Source: RYN-133 sp036497285 (GTDB lineage: Bacteria; Actinomycetota; Actinomycetes; Mycobacteriales; Jatrophihabitantaceae). Taken from it: a DNA stretch of 21,184 bases. Made by a program: the position numbers and the translations under genes. Below, one piece after another: positions 6,466 to 12,497 of this stretch. Under the pieces are notes generated by a model that did no database searches, was not told where the DNA came from, and saw nothing but the letters and a program-made list of their open reading frames with translations. Numbering within the stretch: the stretch's first letter is position 1; every line of letters begins with the position of its first letter. The DNA lies in assembly GCA_036497285.1 (NCBI GenBank), contig DASXJR010000109.1, forward strand, positions 1 through 21,184, read 5' to 3'.

Positions 6466-6999
6466 CTAGAGGTGCGACGCGTGCGCTGGCACTCGCAAGT
6501 GTCTCCCTGCCGCAACCATCCGCTGCAGGATCGCGTAACCGTCGGCGCGCGTGACAAACGCACAGGCGATCGCTTCACCGATTAGATCAGCGGTCTCCCG
6601 CGAGGTGATCCCCTTGAAATGCGCGTAGTCGAGTGCGTCCTGATCATCTGTGATCCACCAGGAGCCCGCGAACTCCGCCCATTCGGTGATCACGAAGCAC
6701 GTCTGCGCCTCGCCGAGGTGCTTCTTCGGCTCGTCGCTCCGCCCGCCGAGCGCCGCACGGCGCTGGCTTTCAACGAGCTCGATGTCCCTGAGCTCGGCAA
6801 TCTGGATTGGCTCGCCCATCCATCCGTCGGCCGCAACTTTGCGGAGTTCCGGGTAATACGCCGCGGACGCTTCAGCCTCGGCGGCTACCGCCTCAACCCA
6901 GCGGCCCCGTCCATCGAGTACAGCACTGAGAAGGGGAAGTCGGTCGACAGCCGCAAAGTTGCACAAGACCGTGTTGTCAGGAAACCAGCAGGTGGTCAT
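6466..6999 (-). CDS. PIN-domain protein, putative toxin
   Basis: 177 residues; start ATG 6999 overlaps the stop of the XRE-ImmA gene (ATGA). Acidic residues fall in the PIN order: Asp8 in FPDNTVLCNFA, Glu41/Glu43, Glu97 in HLGEAQTCFVI (the GEA motif), and Asp118, Asp119 and Asp121 in WWITDDQDALDYA. This is the arrangement of Mg2+-dependent ribonucleases such as VapC. It is a little longer than VapC (about 130-140) because of a segment between residues 50 and 92. The close coupling to an antitoxin-like metallopeptidase-HTH gene suggests a toxin-antitoxin pair or a regulated defence effector. The RNA target is unknown. Confidence 0.75.
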   Translation of the reverse strand: MTTCWFPDNTVLCNFAAVDRLPLLSAVLDGRGRWVEAVAAEAEASAAYYPELRKVAADGWMGEPIQIAELRDIELVESQRRAALGGRSDEPKKHLGEAQTCFVITEWAEFAGSWWITDDQDALDYAHFKGITSRETADLIGEAIACAFVTRADGYAILQRMVAAGRHLRVPAHASHL

Positions 7000-8156
7000 G
7001 GCTCAAAGGTCGCCCCCGGGTCCTCCGTGTGGCCGGAGGACGGCGCGTGCTCTTGCAGCGATGCACGGAGAGTAGCCGTGTCGGTTCTCAGCAAGTTGGC
7101 GAGCGGGCGGAGTGTCGACAGCCCCGCGAAGTACGCCGACATGCAGTCAGCAACGAGGGTCTGCGGCACCCGTTCCGTACGGCTGGCCGCAATCCACGAG
7201 GCGAACACGTCAGTTTGTTTCGCATGACGAGCGCACCCTGCTGCCGTGTAGGCGTGGAGGGTGTCTGCATCGTCTCTCGAGATCAGGCCGAGATTTGTCA
7301 TTCGGTACGCCAAAGCGCTCGGCGATACCCCGAACTGCATCACCATCTCGCAGAACAACTGCTCTGACGCGTCGTGACCTTGCTTCATCGCTTGCTTGAC
7401 GCGGTCTGCCGGCATGAGGAAGGCGGCTGCGAATGCATTCGCACGCTGCTCCGCGGGTAGGCGCCGGAGGCTAGGGTCACTGACGTTCTGATCGACTTGG
7501 AGTCCGTGATCTCCGTCCCGCGCAAGAGCGTGACCAAGTTCGTGGGCGATTGTGAACCGCTGCCGCGTCGGTGTATTGCTGGTGGCAACAACGATGACCT
7601 GGTATCCACTTTGCGGATCACGCCACGTGAGCCCGTCACATCCGACAGGAAGATCGCACACCGCAACGTCTATGCCGAACACCCGTTCGACCATGTCGGC
7701 GAGATCGCCGGCACCAGAGGCGCCCGCCGCATGAGCATCCATCGCGTTGACCGCCTCGTCTGCCAGGGATTCACCTTGGTCGACGGACGTGCCGTGCCGC
7801 GGCAGGCGAATCTCGGCCGCTGCGCGAGGCTTGAATCCGAGTTTGGCAAGATTCGCTCTGATCTCTGCAAAGTCGCGCGCGCGGTCTGCGCCGACGAGGA
7901 TCGCGTCGGCGTCAGCGACTGTCGCACGCGCCGCTATGGCAGGAGTCGGGCTGTCGACTCCCAGGAGATAGTCGACAGACACTCCGCCGACATCTGCGAT
8001 GTTTGCAAGATCTAACGAGGTGAACCTTCGAGTTCCAGCCAACGACTTTGACATCTTCGCGGCGTCGAGCCCCGCTTTCACCGCAAAATCCCCTTGAGTG
8101 AGGCCGGTTGCGGCGACTACTTCGCGGACGCGCGCGATCGTTGTTTGTGCGTCCAT
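6996..8156 (-). CDS. XRE-family HTH fused to ImmA/IrrE-type metallopeptidase
   Basis: 386 residues from ATG 8156. I chose this start over the in-frame ATG at 8192 because a -10 box TACCCT ends 6 nt upstream and the 8192 ATG would lie within the -35 region. Residues ~5-65 are an XRE helix-turn-helix (LTQGDFAVKAGLDAAKMSKSLAGTRRFTSLDLANIADVGGVSVDYLL). Residues ~150-250 are the ImmA/IrrE peptidase, with RFTIAHELGHAL (zinc-binding HELGH at 205-209) and EQRANAFAAAFLMP with the third ligand Glu236. The C-terminal ~130 residues are unassigned. In ICEBs1 and Deinococcus, such peptidases cleave a repressor after a DNA-damage or stress signal; here repressor and peptidase are one chain. It likely represses itself and the coupled PIN gene through the repeat at 8178-8192. 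Confidence 0.85.
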   Translation of the reverse strand: MDAQTTIARVREVVAATGLTQGDFAVKAGLDAAKMSKSLAGTRRFTSLDLANIADVGGVSVDYLLGVDSPTPAIAARATVADADAILVGADRARDFAEIRANLAKLGFKPRAAAEIRLPRHGTSVDQGESLADEAVNAMDAHAAGASGAGDLADMVERVFGIDVAVCDLPVGCDGLTWRDPQSGYQVIVVATSNTPTRQRFTIAHELGHALARDGDHGLQVDQNVSDPSLRRLPAEQRANAFAAAFLMPADRVKQAMKQGHDASEQLFCEMVMQFGVSPSALAYRMTNLGLISRDDADTLHAYTAAGCARHAKQTDVFASWIAASRTERVPQTLVADCMSAYFAGLSTLRPLANLLRTDTATLRASLQEHAPSSGHTEDPGATFEP

Positions 8157-8162
8157 AGCGCG

Positions 8163-8192
8163 AGGGTAGATGTCGAGTTGCGAAAATCGCAA
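8163..8192 (-). promoter_or_regulatory. Promoter with overlapping operator for the XRE-ImmA/PIN operon
   Basis: Minus strand: -35 TTGCGA (8187-8192), 18-bp spacer, -10 TACCCT (8163-8168), and ATG 6 nt later, so a leaderless mRNA is expected. A perfect inverted repeat, TTGCGA-N3-TCGCAA (8178-8192), contains the -35 hexamer: a fitting site for a dimeric XRE repressor that controls itself. Confidence 0.62.
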
Positions 8193-8263
8193 GTTGTCAA
8201 GCCAAGGTTCACAGCATCGTTACATGTGAACAGTGCCGCAGTGAGCCCGACGGCGTCGTATGC

Positions 8264-8959
8264 CTACCCGGATTGGGTACGCGCAGCCCTTGGAGCCAAG
8301 GCAAAAACACAGTCCGGGCACAAGTAACGTCGCCTGTACGTCATCGCTCGGCCCGACGAATCCCGCTCGGCCGAGTGCCGCCACAACCACCACACCAGAC
8401 CGCGTTCGAGTTCCGCGGCATCCGACAAGTCGCGGGCGTCGTTCGACTCGCGTCGAACAAGGTTGGCGAAGTGGTTTTGCGCATTTCCGATCCTGAAGAC
8501 TGTCGAACAGAGGGCGCACGGCGCGCAGTTGAGCTTCTCAAGGAGCTGCAATCGAAACTGCATGATCGGATCATTCAGCGGCGCGCTCATGACCTCCTTT
8601 ACCCGATTCGCAGCCGAGATCTTCAGTACCCCGACTCGCAACTGAGTGGCGATCACCAGCTGGTCATTGGTGATCTCATTCGCCTTGACCGCGATGTAGC
8701 AGCGGTCGGCCATCACTGAATATCCGTGCGCCTGCCCCGCAGACTTGGCGAACGAGGCAGTACCTGTCTTGACCTCAAAGGCCACGACCTCCGAGCGTGA
8801 CGCGAGGTCGCCACCGCCAACATCACGAACCCCAGCAACATCTACACGGCCGATCCTCGGACCTGAGTCGATGGCCGTCTCCCAGCAGCCGAACGCATCC
8901 CGCGCCCATCGCTCAACGACGGGATACAGCTGAGCTTCAGGCCCACTGGTTCGTGCCAT
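8264..8959 (-). CDS. PD-(D/E)XK nuclease-like protein with Cys-pair motif
   Basis: 231 residues. The N-terminal half shows the order expected for a restriction-endonuclease-like fold: an early helix (LYPVVERWARDAF), Asp40 in GRVDVAGV, then the E-x-K strand VAFEVKTG (Glu62, Lys64), then a helix with Gln76/His78 (SAGQAHGYSVMADRCYIAV). This resembles uncharacterised or very-short-patch-like nucleases of defence islands. The C-terminal half has Cys145/148/151 (CAPCALC) and Cys214/217 (CPDC), probably a zinc site. No Shine-Dalgarno is visible; a weak -10-like TACCGT lies about 36 nt upstream. It stands 107 bp upstream of the XRE-ImmA gene on the same strand. DNA or RNA cleavage is inferred; I recognise no named family. 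Confidence 0.66.
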   Translation of the reverse strand: MARTSGPEAQLYPVVERWARDAFGCWETAIDSGPRIGRVDVAGVRDVGGGDLASRSEVVAFEVKTGTASFAKSAGQAHGYSVMADRCYIAVKANEITNDQLVIATQLRVGVLKISAANRVKEVMSAPLNDPIMQFRLQLLEKLNCAPCALCSTVFRIGNAQNHFANLVRRESNDARDLSDAAELERGLVWWLWRHSAERDSSGRAMTYRRRYLCPDCVFALAPRAARTQSG

Positions 8960-9093
8960 GGAATGGATCTTGACCGATCACCGCCCAGCCCACAAACGAA
9001 CGGTATCTGGGAGACCACCACTCGACCGGCTTGATCCCGCCGATCAGCCCGATCAACGGGATCTGATCCTCCCGAATCAGTTCCGCAATCACC

Positions 9094-9145
9094 GTCCCGC
9101 AATCGGTTCCGGTTGCGGGACTTCGTCATGCCCGTCACCACGGGC
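9094..9145 (+). promoter_or_regulatory. Two hairpins in front of the resolvase gene (possible res region or leader)
   Basis: GTCCCGCAA (9094-9102) pairs with TTGCGGGAC (9113-9121), followed by TTCGTC. GCCCGT-CACC-ACGGGC (9130-9145) follows, ending 8 bp before GAAGGAG. Upstream, 9030-9070 holds several GATC-containing repeats (GATCCCG ... CGGGATC). Resolvases bind three inverted-repeat subsites next to their own gene, so this region could be res; equally it could be a leader like those at 4263 and 4659. Confidence 0.42.
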
Positions 9146-9169
9146 ACCACCACGAAGGAGAACACCGTC

Positions 9170-9748
9170 ATGCACCTCATCGGCTACGCCAGGGTCTCCA
9201 CGCCCGACCAGACGCTCGACCGACAGCTCGACGAACTACGTGCCCACGGCTGCCACCGCGTCTTCGCCGAAGCCGCCTCCGGCAAGAGGGGCGCTTACCG
9301 CCCCGAGTGGGACGCCTGCCTCGGCCACCTCCGTGCCGGCGACACCCTCGTCGTCGTCGAGCTGTCCCGGCTCGGCCGGAATGTCGGCGACCTGGGCCGG
9401 CTACTCGACCACCTGGACGAGCACAAGGTCGCGCTGCGCATTCTCAACCTCGGGATCGACACCAGCACCCCGGCTGGGCGCCTGATCTTCACGATCGTCG
9501 GCGCCGTCGCCGCGATGGAACGCGAACTGCTGATCGAACGCACCCAATCCGGGCTGGCCGCGGCCCGCGCCCGCGGCCGGGTCGGCGGGCGCCGCCGCAG
9601 CTTCACCGAGACCCAAGCCCGCGAGGCCCAGCGGCTGTACAACCTCGGCCAGCTCACCGTCGATCAGATCGCCCGCGCGATCGGGTCGAGCAGCTCGACC
9701 GTCTACCGGTACCTCGAAGTGGATCACGTCCGAACTCGACAAACATGA
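9170..9748 (+). CDS. Serine recombinase (resolvase/invertase family)
   Basis: 192 residues; ATG 9170 chosen because GAAGGAG lies 9 nt upstream and the protein then starts at the conserved MHLIGYARVST. Ser10 in YARVSTPDQTLDRQLDEL is the catalytic serine. ELSRLGRNVGDLGRLLDHL and the long helix ending AAMERELLIERTQSGLAAARARGR are typical of the Tn3-resolvase/Hin family. The C-terminus (LTVDQIARAIGSSSSTVYRYL) is a Hin-type helix-turn-helix. The size is that of small resolvases, not of large phiC31-type integrases, so it more likely resolves or inverts DNA than integrates the element. Inverted repeats precede it and a clear terminator follows it. It could serve multimer resolution or control of a neighbour. 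Confidence 0.93.
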   Translation: MHLIGYARVSTPDQTLDRQLDELRAHGCHRVFAEAASGKRGAYRPEWDACLGHLRAGDTLVVVELSRLGRNVGDLGRLLDHLDEHKVALRILNLGIDTSTPAGRLIFTIVGAVAAMERELLIERTQSGLAAARARGRVGGRRRSFTETQAREAQRLYNLGQLTVDQIARAIGSSSSTVYRYLEVDHVRTRQT

Positions 9749-9754
9749 CGAATC

Positions 9755-9792
9755 GAGCCTCTGCCGGCCTTCGGGCCGGCGGGGGCTCTTTA
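9755..9792 (+). terminator. Intrinsic terminator after the resolvase gene
   Basis: GAGCCTCTGCCGGCC (9755-9769) and GGCCGGCGGGGGCTC (9774-9788) pair over 15 positions with two non-Watson-Crick pairs, loop TTCG, followed by TTTAT. Confidence 0.82.
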
Positions 9793-9900
9793 TGCGTCTC
9801 GAGTGGGGCGAGAAGCAGAACAGCAGCCCGCGCGACCTTGATCAACCGACCGGATCGGCCGATGTGCGCGCACAGAAGCTCCAGGGAAGAAGACGACGTC

Positions 9901-9918
9901 TGTCAGGGTATCCTGACA
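9901..9918. promoter_or_regulatory. Inverted-repeat operator over a -10 box, TGTCAGG-N4-CCTGACA
   Basis: Perfect 7-bp arms. The centre contains TATCCT (9909-9914), a TAnnnT -10 hexamer whose start point would fall on the A of ATG 9921, so the gene is probably leaderless and controlled by a dimer bound directly on the promoter. The encoded HTH protein is the obvious candidate for autoregulation. No good -35 box is visible. Confidence 0.62.
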
Positions 9919-9920
9919 GT

Positions 9921-10586
9921 ATGGGCAAGGGCAAAAGCCCGTGGCAGGACGGTCGACGCGCCTGGGAACGCCTCAACGGCTGGCACCAGGACAAGGCGAC
10001 AGCCGTGCCCGGACATCCGGATGACGGCGATTTAGCACTCGATGCGCTGGCTGATGTTGGTGTGGTGCGCCGGCTGCTCGATCAGGCCGAGATGGTCGCG
10101 GTTCGCACCGCGCGCTCGCACGGGAAATCCTGGACTGAGGTTGCGACGCGACTCGGGGTCACGCGTCAATCAGCGTGGGAACGCTGGCGCGACCTGGACG
10201 ACACCGCCGGGGCAGCTGAGTCAACGACCGTCGGCGACGACCCGGCAAGGGGCAAGCCAGTAGCGGGAATTCGTGCGACGGTCGTGGTCCCCGATGTAGT
10301 TGGGATGACTTGTGACGAGGCAATCCATCGCCTGTTCGAGTTCGGCCTCGTCGCAGTCGGCCCCGACCCGGACGGGCCGCCGCTGACTGCGCTGGCCAAG
10401 TCAGGTGCTGTCGTGATTGAGCAAAGTCCTCGACCAGGCACGAAAGTGCCACCCGAGTCCCCGGTCACGCTGTTGATCGAACGACGCGGTGGGGGCACCG
10501 GGGTGCGAGAACCACGACGACCGCGACCCGATCCCAAAGCTGGGTACGCACCAGTTGCTCAACCAAGTGGCGAAGCCGTCAACTGA
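9921..10586 (+). CDS. HTH-PASTA fusion protein
   Basis: 221 residues from ATG 9921. The frame is open back to 9792, but the terminator and operator upstream make 9921 the likely start. Residues ~60-92 form a helix-turn-helix (ARSHGKSWTEVATRLGVTRQSAWERW), a pattern shared by small actinobacterial DNA-binding proteins. Residues ~120-187 form a PASTA domain (VVVPDVVGMTCDEAIHRLFEFGLVAV ... GAVVIEQSPRPGTKVPPESPVTLLIER). PASTA domains are normally extracellular sensors of muropeptides or beta-lactams on PknB-type kinases and penicillin-binding proteins. Here there is no membrane helix or signal peptide, so a cytoplasmic PASTA domain attached to a DNA-binding domain is implied. The tail is proline- and arginine-rich. 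It probably acts as an autoregulated transcription factor; the ligand is unknown. Confidence 0.78.
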   Translation: MGKGKSPWQDGRRAWERLNGWHQDKATAVPGHPDDGDLALDALADVGVVRRLLDQAEMVAVRTARSHGKSWTEVATRLGVTRQSAWERWRDLDDTAGAAESTTVGDDPARGKPVAGIRATVVVPDVVGMTCDEAIHRLFEFGLVAVGPDPDGPPLTALAKSGAVVIEQSPRPGTKVPPESPVTLLIERRGGGTGVREPRRPRPDPKAGYAPVAQPSGEAVN

Positions 10587-10608
10587 CGGAAACCACGCGC
10601 CGGCCGCG

Positions 10609-10683
10609 CAGCGGCACCGACCGCATCTGCCGCGGTGCGTGCCGCACGGATCTGCCGCCCAGCGGCACCTTTCGCATCTGCCG
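10609..10683 (+). repeat. Short direct repeats between the HTH-PASTA and integrase genes
   Basis: Two 24-bp copies at 10609-10632 and 10660-10683 (CAGCGGCACC then CGCATCTGCCG, 21 of 24 identical) lie 51 bp apart. A partial third copy (CGGATCTGCCG) lies between them near 10646. They fill the gap in front of the truncated integrase and may be excisionase or integrase binding sites, or the scar of the deletion that removed the integrase N-terminus. Confidence 0.55.
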
Positions 10684-10684
10684 G

Positions 10685-11434
10685 GTGGAGGACTGTCGCA
10701 GCATTTCGCCAGGCTCTCTTGATCGAAAACAGGCTCTGAGGTTGCTTGACTGCCCAGATGGCCCTATTCAGGCGGCGCCGAACGCCGGTCGAGCCGCCGC
10801 CGGCGAACGTGCAGCCTTCGCCCAGTACGAGGTCGTCGTCTACGTGCTGGCCTACTGCGGGCTGCGCTGGGGTGAACTCGCAGCTCTCAGAGTGTCCAGT
10901 GTGGACCTTCTTCGGGGCCGCCTCGAGATCGCTGAATCCGTTGTCGAGGACGACGGACGGCTGCTCTGGGGGGTCCCGAAGACGCACGAGCGCCGGTCCG
11001 TTCCGCTGCCCGAGTTCGTTGCCGACATGTTGGACAAGCACATCGTCGGGATGGGACCGAACGACATCCTGTTCACCGGAATCCGCAGCGGCGGAGTCCT
11101 GCGGAACAGGATCTTTCGGCGCAGCACGTTCGACCGGGCGGCACGGGAAGTTGGTCAGGTTGGGCTGGTACCGAAAGACCTCCGGCACACAGCCGCGAGC
11201 CTGGCCATCTCGGCTGGGGCGAATGTGAAGGCGGTGCAACGGATGCTCGGCCACGCATCTGCAGCCATGACCCTCGACACGTACGCCGATCTGTTCGACG
11301 ACGATCTCGATGCGGTAGCCAACCGCTTGCACCTCGCGGCGGCCACGGCTCGTGAGGTAGTTGCGGACCAGATGCGGACCAGGCCGCGGTCCGATGCGGT
11401 GGTGGTGGATCTGCAGGATGCTGCAGGCCAGTAA
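10685..11434 (+). CDS. Tyrosine recombinase (integrase), N-terminally truncated
   Basis: The 249-residue product contains the whole catalytic domain of a tRNA-type actinobacterial phage/ICE integrase: Arg61 in YCGLRWGELAALR, Lys99 in GVPKTHERRSVPLP, K-x-x-R in VPKDLRHTAASL (Lys164, Arg167), His190 in MLGHASAAMTLDTY and nucleophile Tyr200. Relatives usually have His at position 164; Lys is an accepted variant in the superfamily. The family is normally about 370-400 residues. The SAM-like core-binding and N-terminal arm-binding domains are missing, and I find no trace of them upstream in any frame. The GTG 10685 start has no convincing ribosome binding site. It is probably a non-functional remnant, or works only with help in trans. 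It ends 19 bp from the right attachment repeat. Confidence 0.8.
   Translation: MEDCRSISPGSLDRKQALRLLDCPDGPIQAAPNAGRAAAGERAAFAQYEVVVYVLAYCGLRWGELAALRVSSVDLLRGRLEIAESVVEDDGRLLWGVPKTHERRSVPLPEFVADMLDKHIVGMGPNDILFTGIRSGGVLRNRIFRRSTFDRAAREVGQVGLVPKDLRHTAASLAISAGANVKAVQRMLGHASAAMTLDTYADLFDDDLDAVANRLHLAAATAREVVADQMRTRPRSDAVVVDLQDAAGQ
11360..11380 (+). promoter_or_regulatory. Candidate integrase arm-type binding site, right arm
   Basis: TGCGGACC octamers at 11362-11369 and 11373-11380, 11 bp apart, matching the left pair at 2645-2663 in sequence, spacing and orientation. They lie within the last codons of the integrase gene, 73 bp from the core repeat. Confidence 0.6.
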
Positions 11435-11452
11435 ATCCGGGCCTTCGATGGT

Positions 11453-11499
11453 GTGCCCCCGGCAGGATTCGAACCTGCGCTCCCGCCTCCGGAGGGCGG
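11453..11499. repeat. Right attachment-site repeat (within tRNA-Arg)
   Basis: Perfect 47-bp match to 2497-2543. It covers the 3' part of the intact tRNA-Arg plus one base beyond the discriminator base; bases to the right (11500 onward) are unique to this copy and complete the tRNA. Confidence 0.93.
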
Positions 11500-11525
11500 T
11501 GCTCTATCCCCTGAGCTACGGGGGC
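11454..11525 (-). tRNA. tRNA-Arg (anticodon CCG)
   Basis: Folds on the minus strand into a complete cloverleaf of 72 nt without encoded CCA: acceptor GCCCCCG/CGGGGGC with discriminator A, D stem GCTC/GAGC with loop AGGGGATA, anticodon stem CCGCC/GGCGG with loop CTCCGGA (anticodon CCG, reads CGG), a four-base variable loop, and T stem GCAGG/CCTGC with loop TTCGAAT. It begins 28 bp after the DUF3105 stop; a TAGGCT -10-like hexamer lies 13 bp upstream. A tRNA-Arg beside argS is a conserved actinobacterial arrangement. It is the integration target of the element. Confidence 0.96.
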
Positions 11526-11553
11526 GACAAACCCGATCAGCCTAGCGCAGTCG

Positions 11554-12348
11554 CTAGCCGTTGAACGGGTGGCCCGGGGAGCTTTGGTCGGCCTTGAACG
11601 CCGGGTCGGAGCAGCTGGCTGACGGCTCCGGCGTCACCGTGTTCGGCTTGAACCGGACCGCGTCGATGAACTGGCTGATCCGCGGGTCCTTCGCCGACTG
11701 CACGAACAACTGGTAGCCCCACGCCTGCAGCGAGATCGGCGTCTTCAGTCCCTTGTACGGCGTCATTGCCATCCGGTCGATGCCGTCGACAAAATGCGTC
11801 TTCAGGTACTGCACGTCGCTGGGGTTGAGCGTCTGTGGGTTGTAGGCGATCCACACCGCGCCGTGCTCGAGCATGTGCACGGCGTTCTCGTTGGCGAGCT
11901 GGTGGGTGTAGGTCACGCCGTTGCACGAGGCCCAGAACTGGCTGTGATTGCCCCCGATCGGCGGGTTCATGTCGTACTTGACCGTCCCCAGCACGTGGGT
12001 GTGCTGCGGCTCGACGTGATGAATGATCCCCTGGATCTTCGCCGCGGCGGCCGTCTCGGGGTACCTGTACGGGTTCTGCGGACTGTCCTTGTGCCGCGTC
12101 ACTGCGTAGGCCACGATCGCGCCGGCGAACAGCACCAAAACCGCGACCGTCGCGATCAGCGACCACGGCGTCTGCCGCTGGTTGACGATCGACTTTCCGG
12201 GCTTGCCGGTCGGAGGACGCCCGGCCGGCCCCCGCGCCGACGCCGGCCGGTTCGGGCCGGACTTGGCCCCGCTCGGCGCGGTCGACCGCGCGCCGGGCTT
12301 GCCGGCGGCCTTCTTGCTGGGCGGGCTCGGGAGCTTTCGCTGGGCCAT
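11554..12348 (-). CDS. DUF3105 domain protein, membrane-anchored
   Basis: 264 residues from ATG 12348 (MAQRKLPSPP...); an in-frame TTG at 12360 would add four residues. The first ~58 residues are a proline-, lysine- and glycine-rich cytoplasmic tail. Next comes one membrane helix (SLIATVAVLVLFAGAIVAYAV), then an extracytoplasmic DUF3105 domain with IIHHVEPQHTHVLGTVKYDMNPPIGGNHSQFWASCNGVTY and MLEHGAVWIAYNP. The conserved His residues and two Cys look able to bind a metal, but the function of the family is not established. The domain ends with SCSDPAF...HPFNG at the stop, close to the tRNA-Arg gene. It is divergent from argS, with a 149-bp gap between the starts. Confidence 0.88.
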   Translation of the reverse strand: MAQRKLPSPPSKKAAGKPGARSTAPSGAKSGPNRPASARGPAGRPPTGKPGKSIVNQRQTPWSLIATVAVLVLFAGAIVAYAVTRHKDSPQNPYRYPETAAAAKIQGIIHHVEPQHTHVLGTVKYDMNPPIGGNHSQFWASCNGVTYTHQLANENAVHMLEHGAVWIAYNPQTLNPSDVQYLKTHFVDGIDRMAMTPYKGLKTPISLQAWGYQLFVQSAKDPRISQFIDAVRFKPNTVTPEPSASCSDPAFKADQSSPGHPFNG

Positions 12349-12485
12349 GAGGGTGTGCAATCTCGCTGACGTTGGTGATCCGGACGGGGGCGGCGCGGAC
12401 AGACTCCACGTCAGTCTAAGTGGCGGAACTGTGACGTGCCTCTGTGACGCCGGTCGGGCCCCGGAATCCGGGGCGTCGGGACCTC

Positions 12486-12491
12486 TACGAT
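12486..12491 (+). promoter_or_regulatory. -10 box of the argS operon (leaderless start)
   Basis: TACGAT ends 6 nt before GTG 12498, so transcription should begin at the start codon. No Shine-Dalgarno is present. I see no clear -35 box at 17-18 bp. Confidence 0.5.
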
Positions 12492-12497
12492 TGACCG

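Larger units (their letters stand above)
2497..11499. mobile_element. Integrative element in tRNA-Arg(CCG), ~9.0 kb
   Basis: The borders are two perfect 47-bp direct repeats (2497-2543 and 11453-11499). The right copy is the 3' part of an intact tRNA-Arg, and the left copy is an orphan 3' tRNA fragment, the classical trace of a tyrosine-integrase insertion in which the element restores the tRNA. A tyrosine recombinase gene sits immediately inside the right border. TGCGGACC pairs lie just inside both borders. Contents are typical accessory cargo: a PIN-type toxin pair, a DUF932 phage/plasmid protein, an XRE-ImmA fusion, a nuclease-like protein, a resolvase and an HTH-PASTA protein. The integrase lacks its N-terminal domain, and no replication, relaxase or FtsK-like transfer gene is present. 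The island may therefore be fixed or dependent on a helper. Parts (2750-4150 and 6460-8960) look less GC-rich than the chromosomal flanks. Confidence 0.9.
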
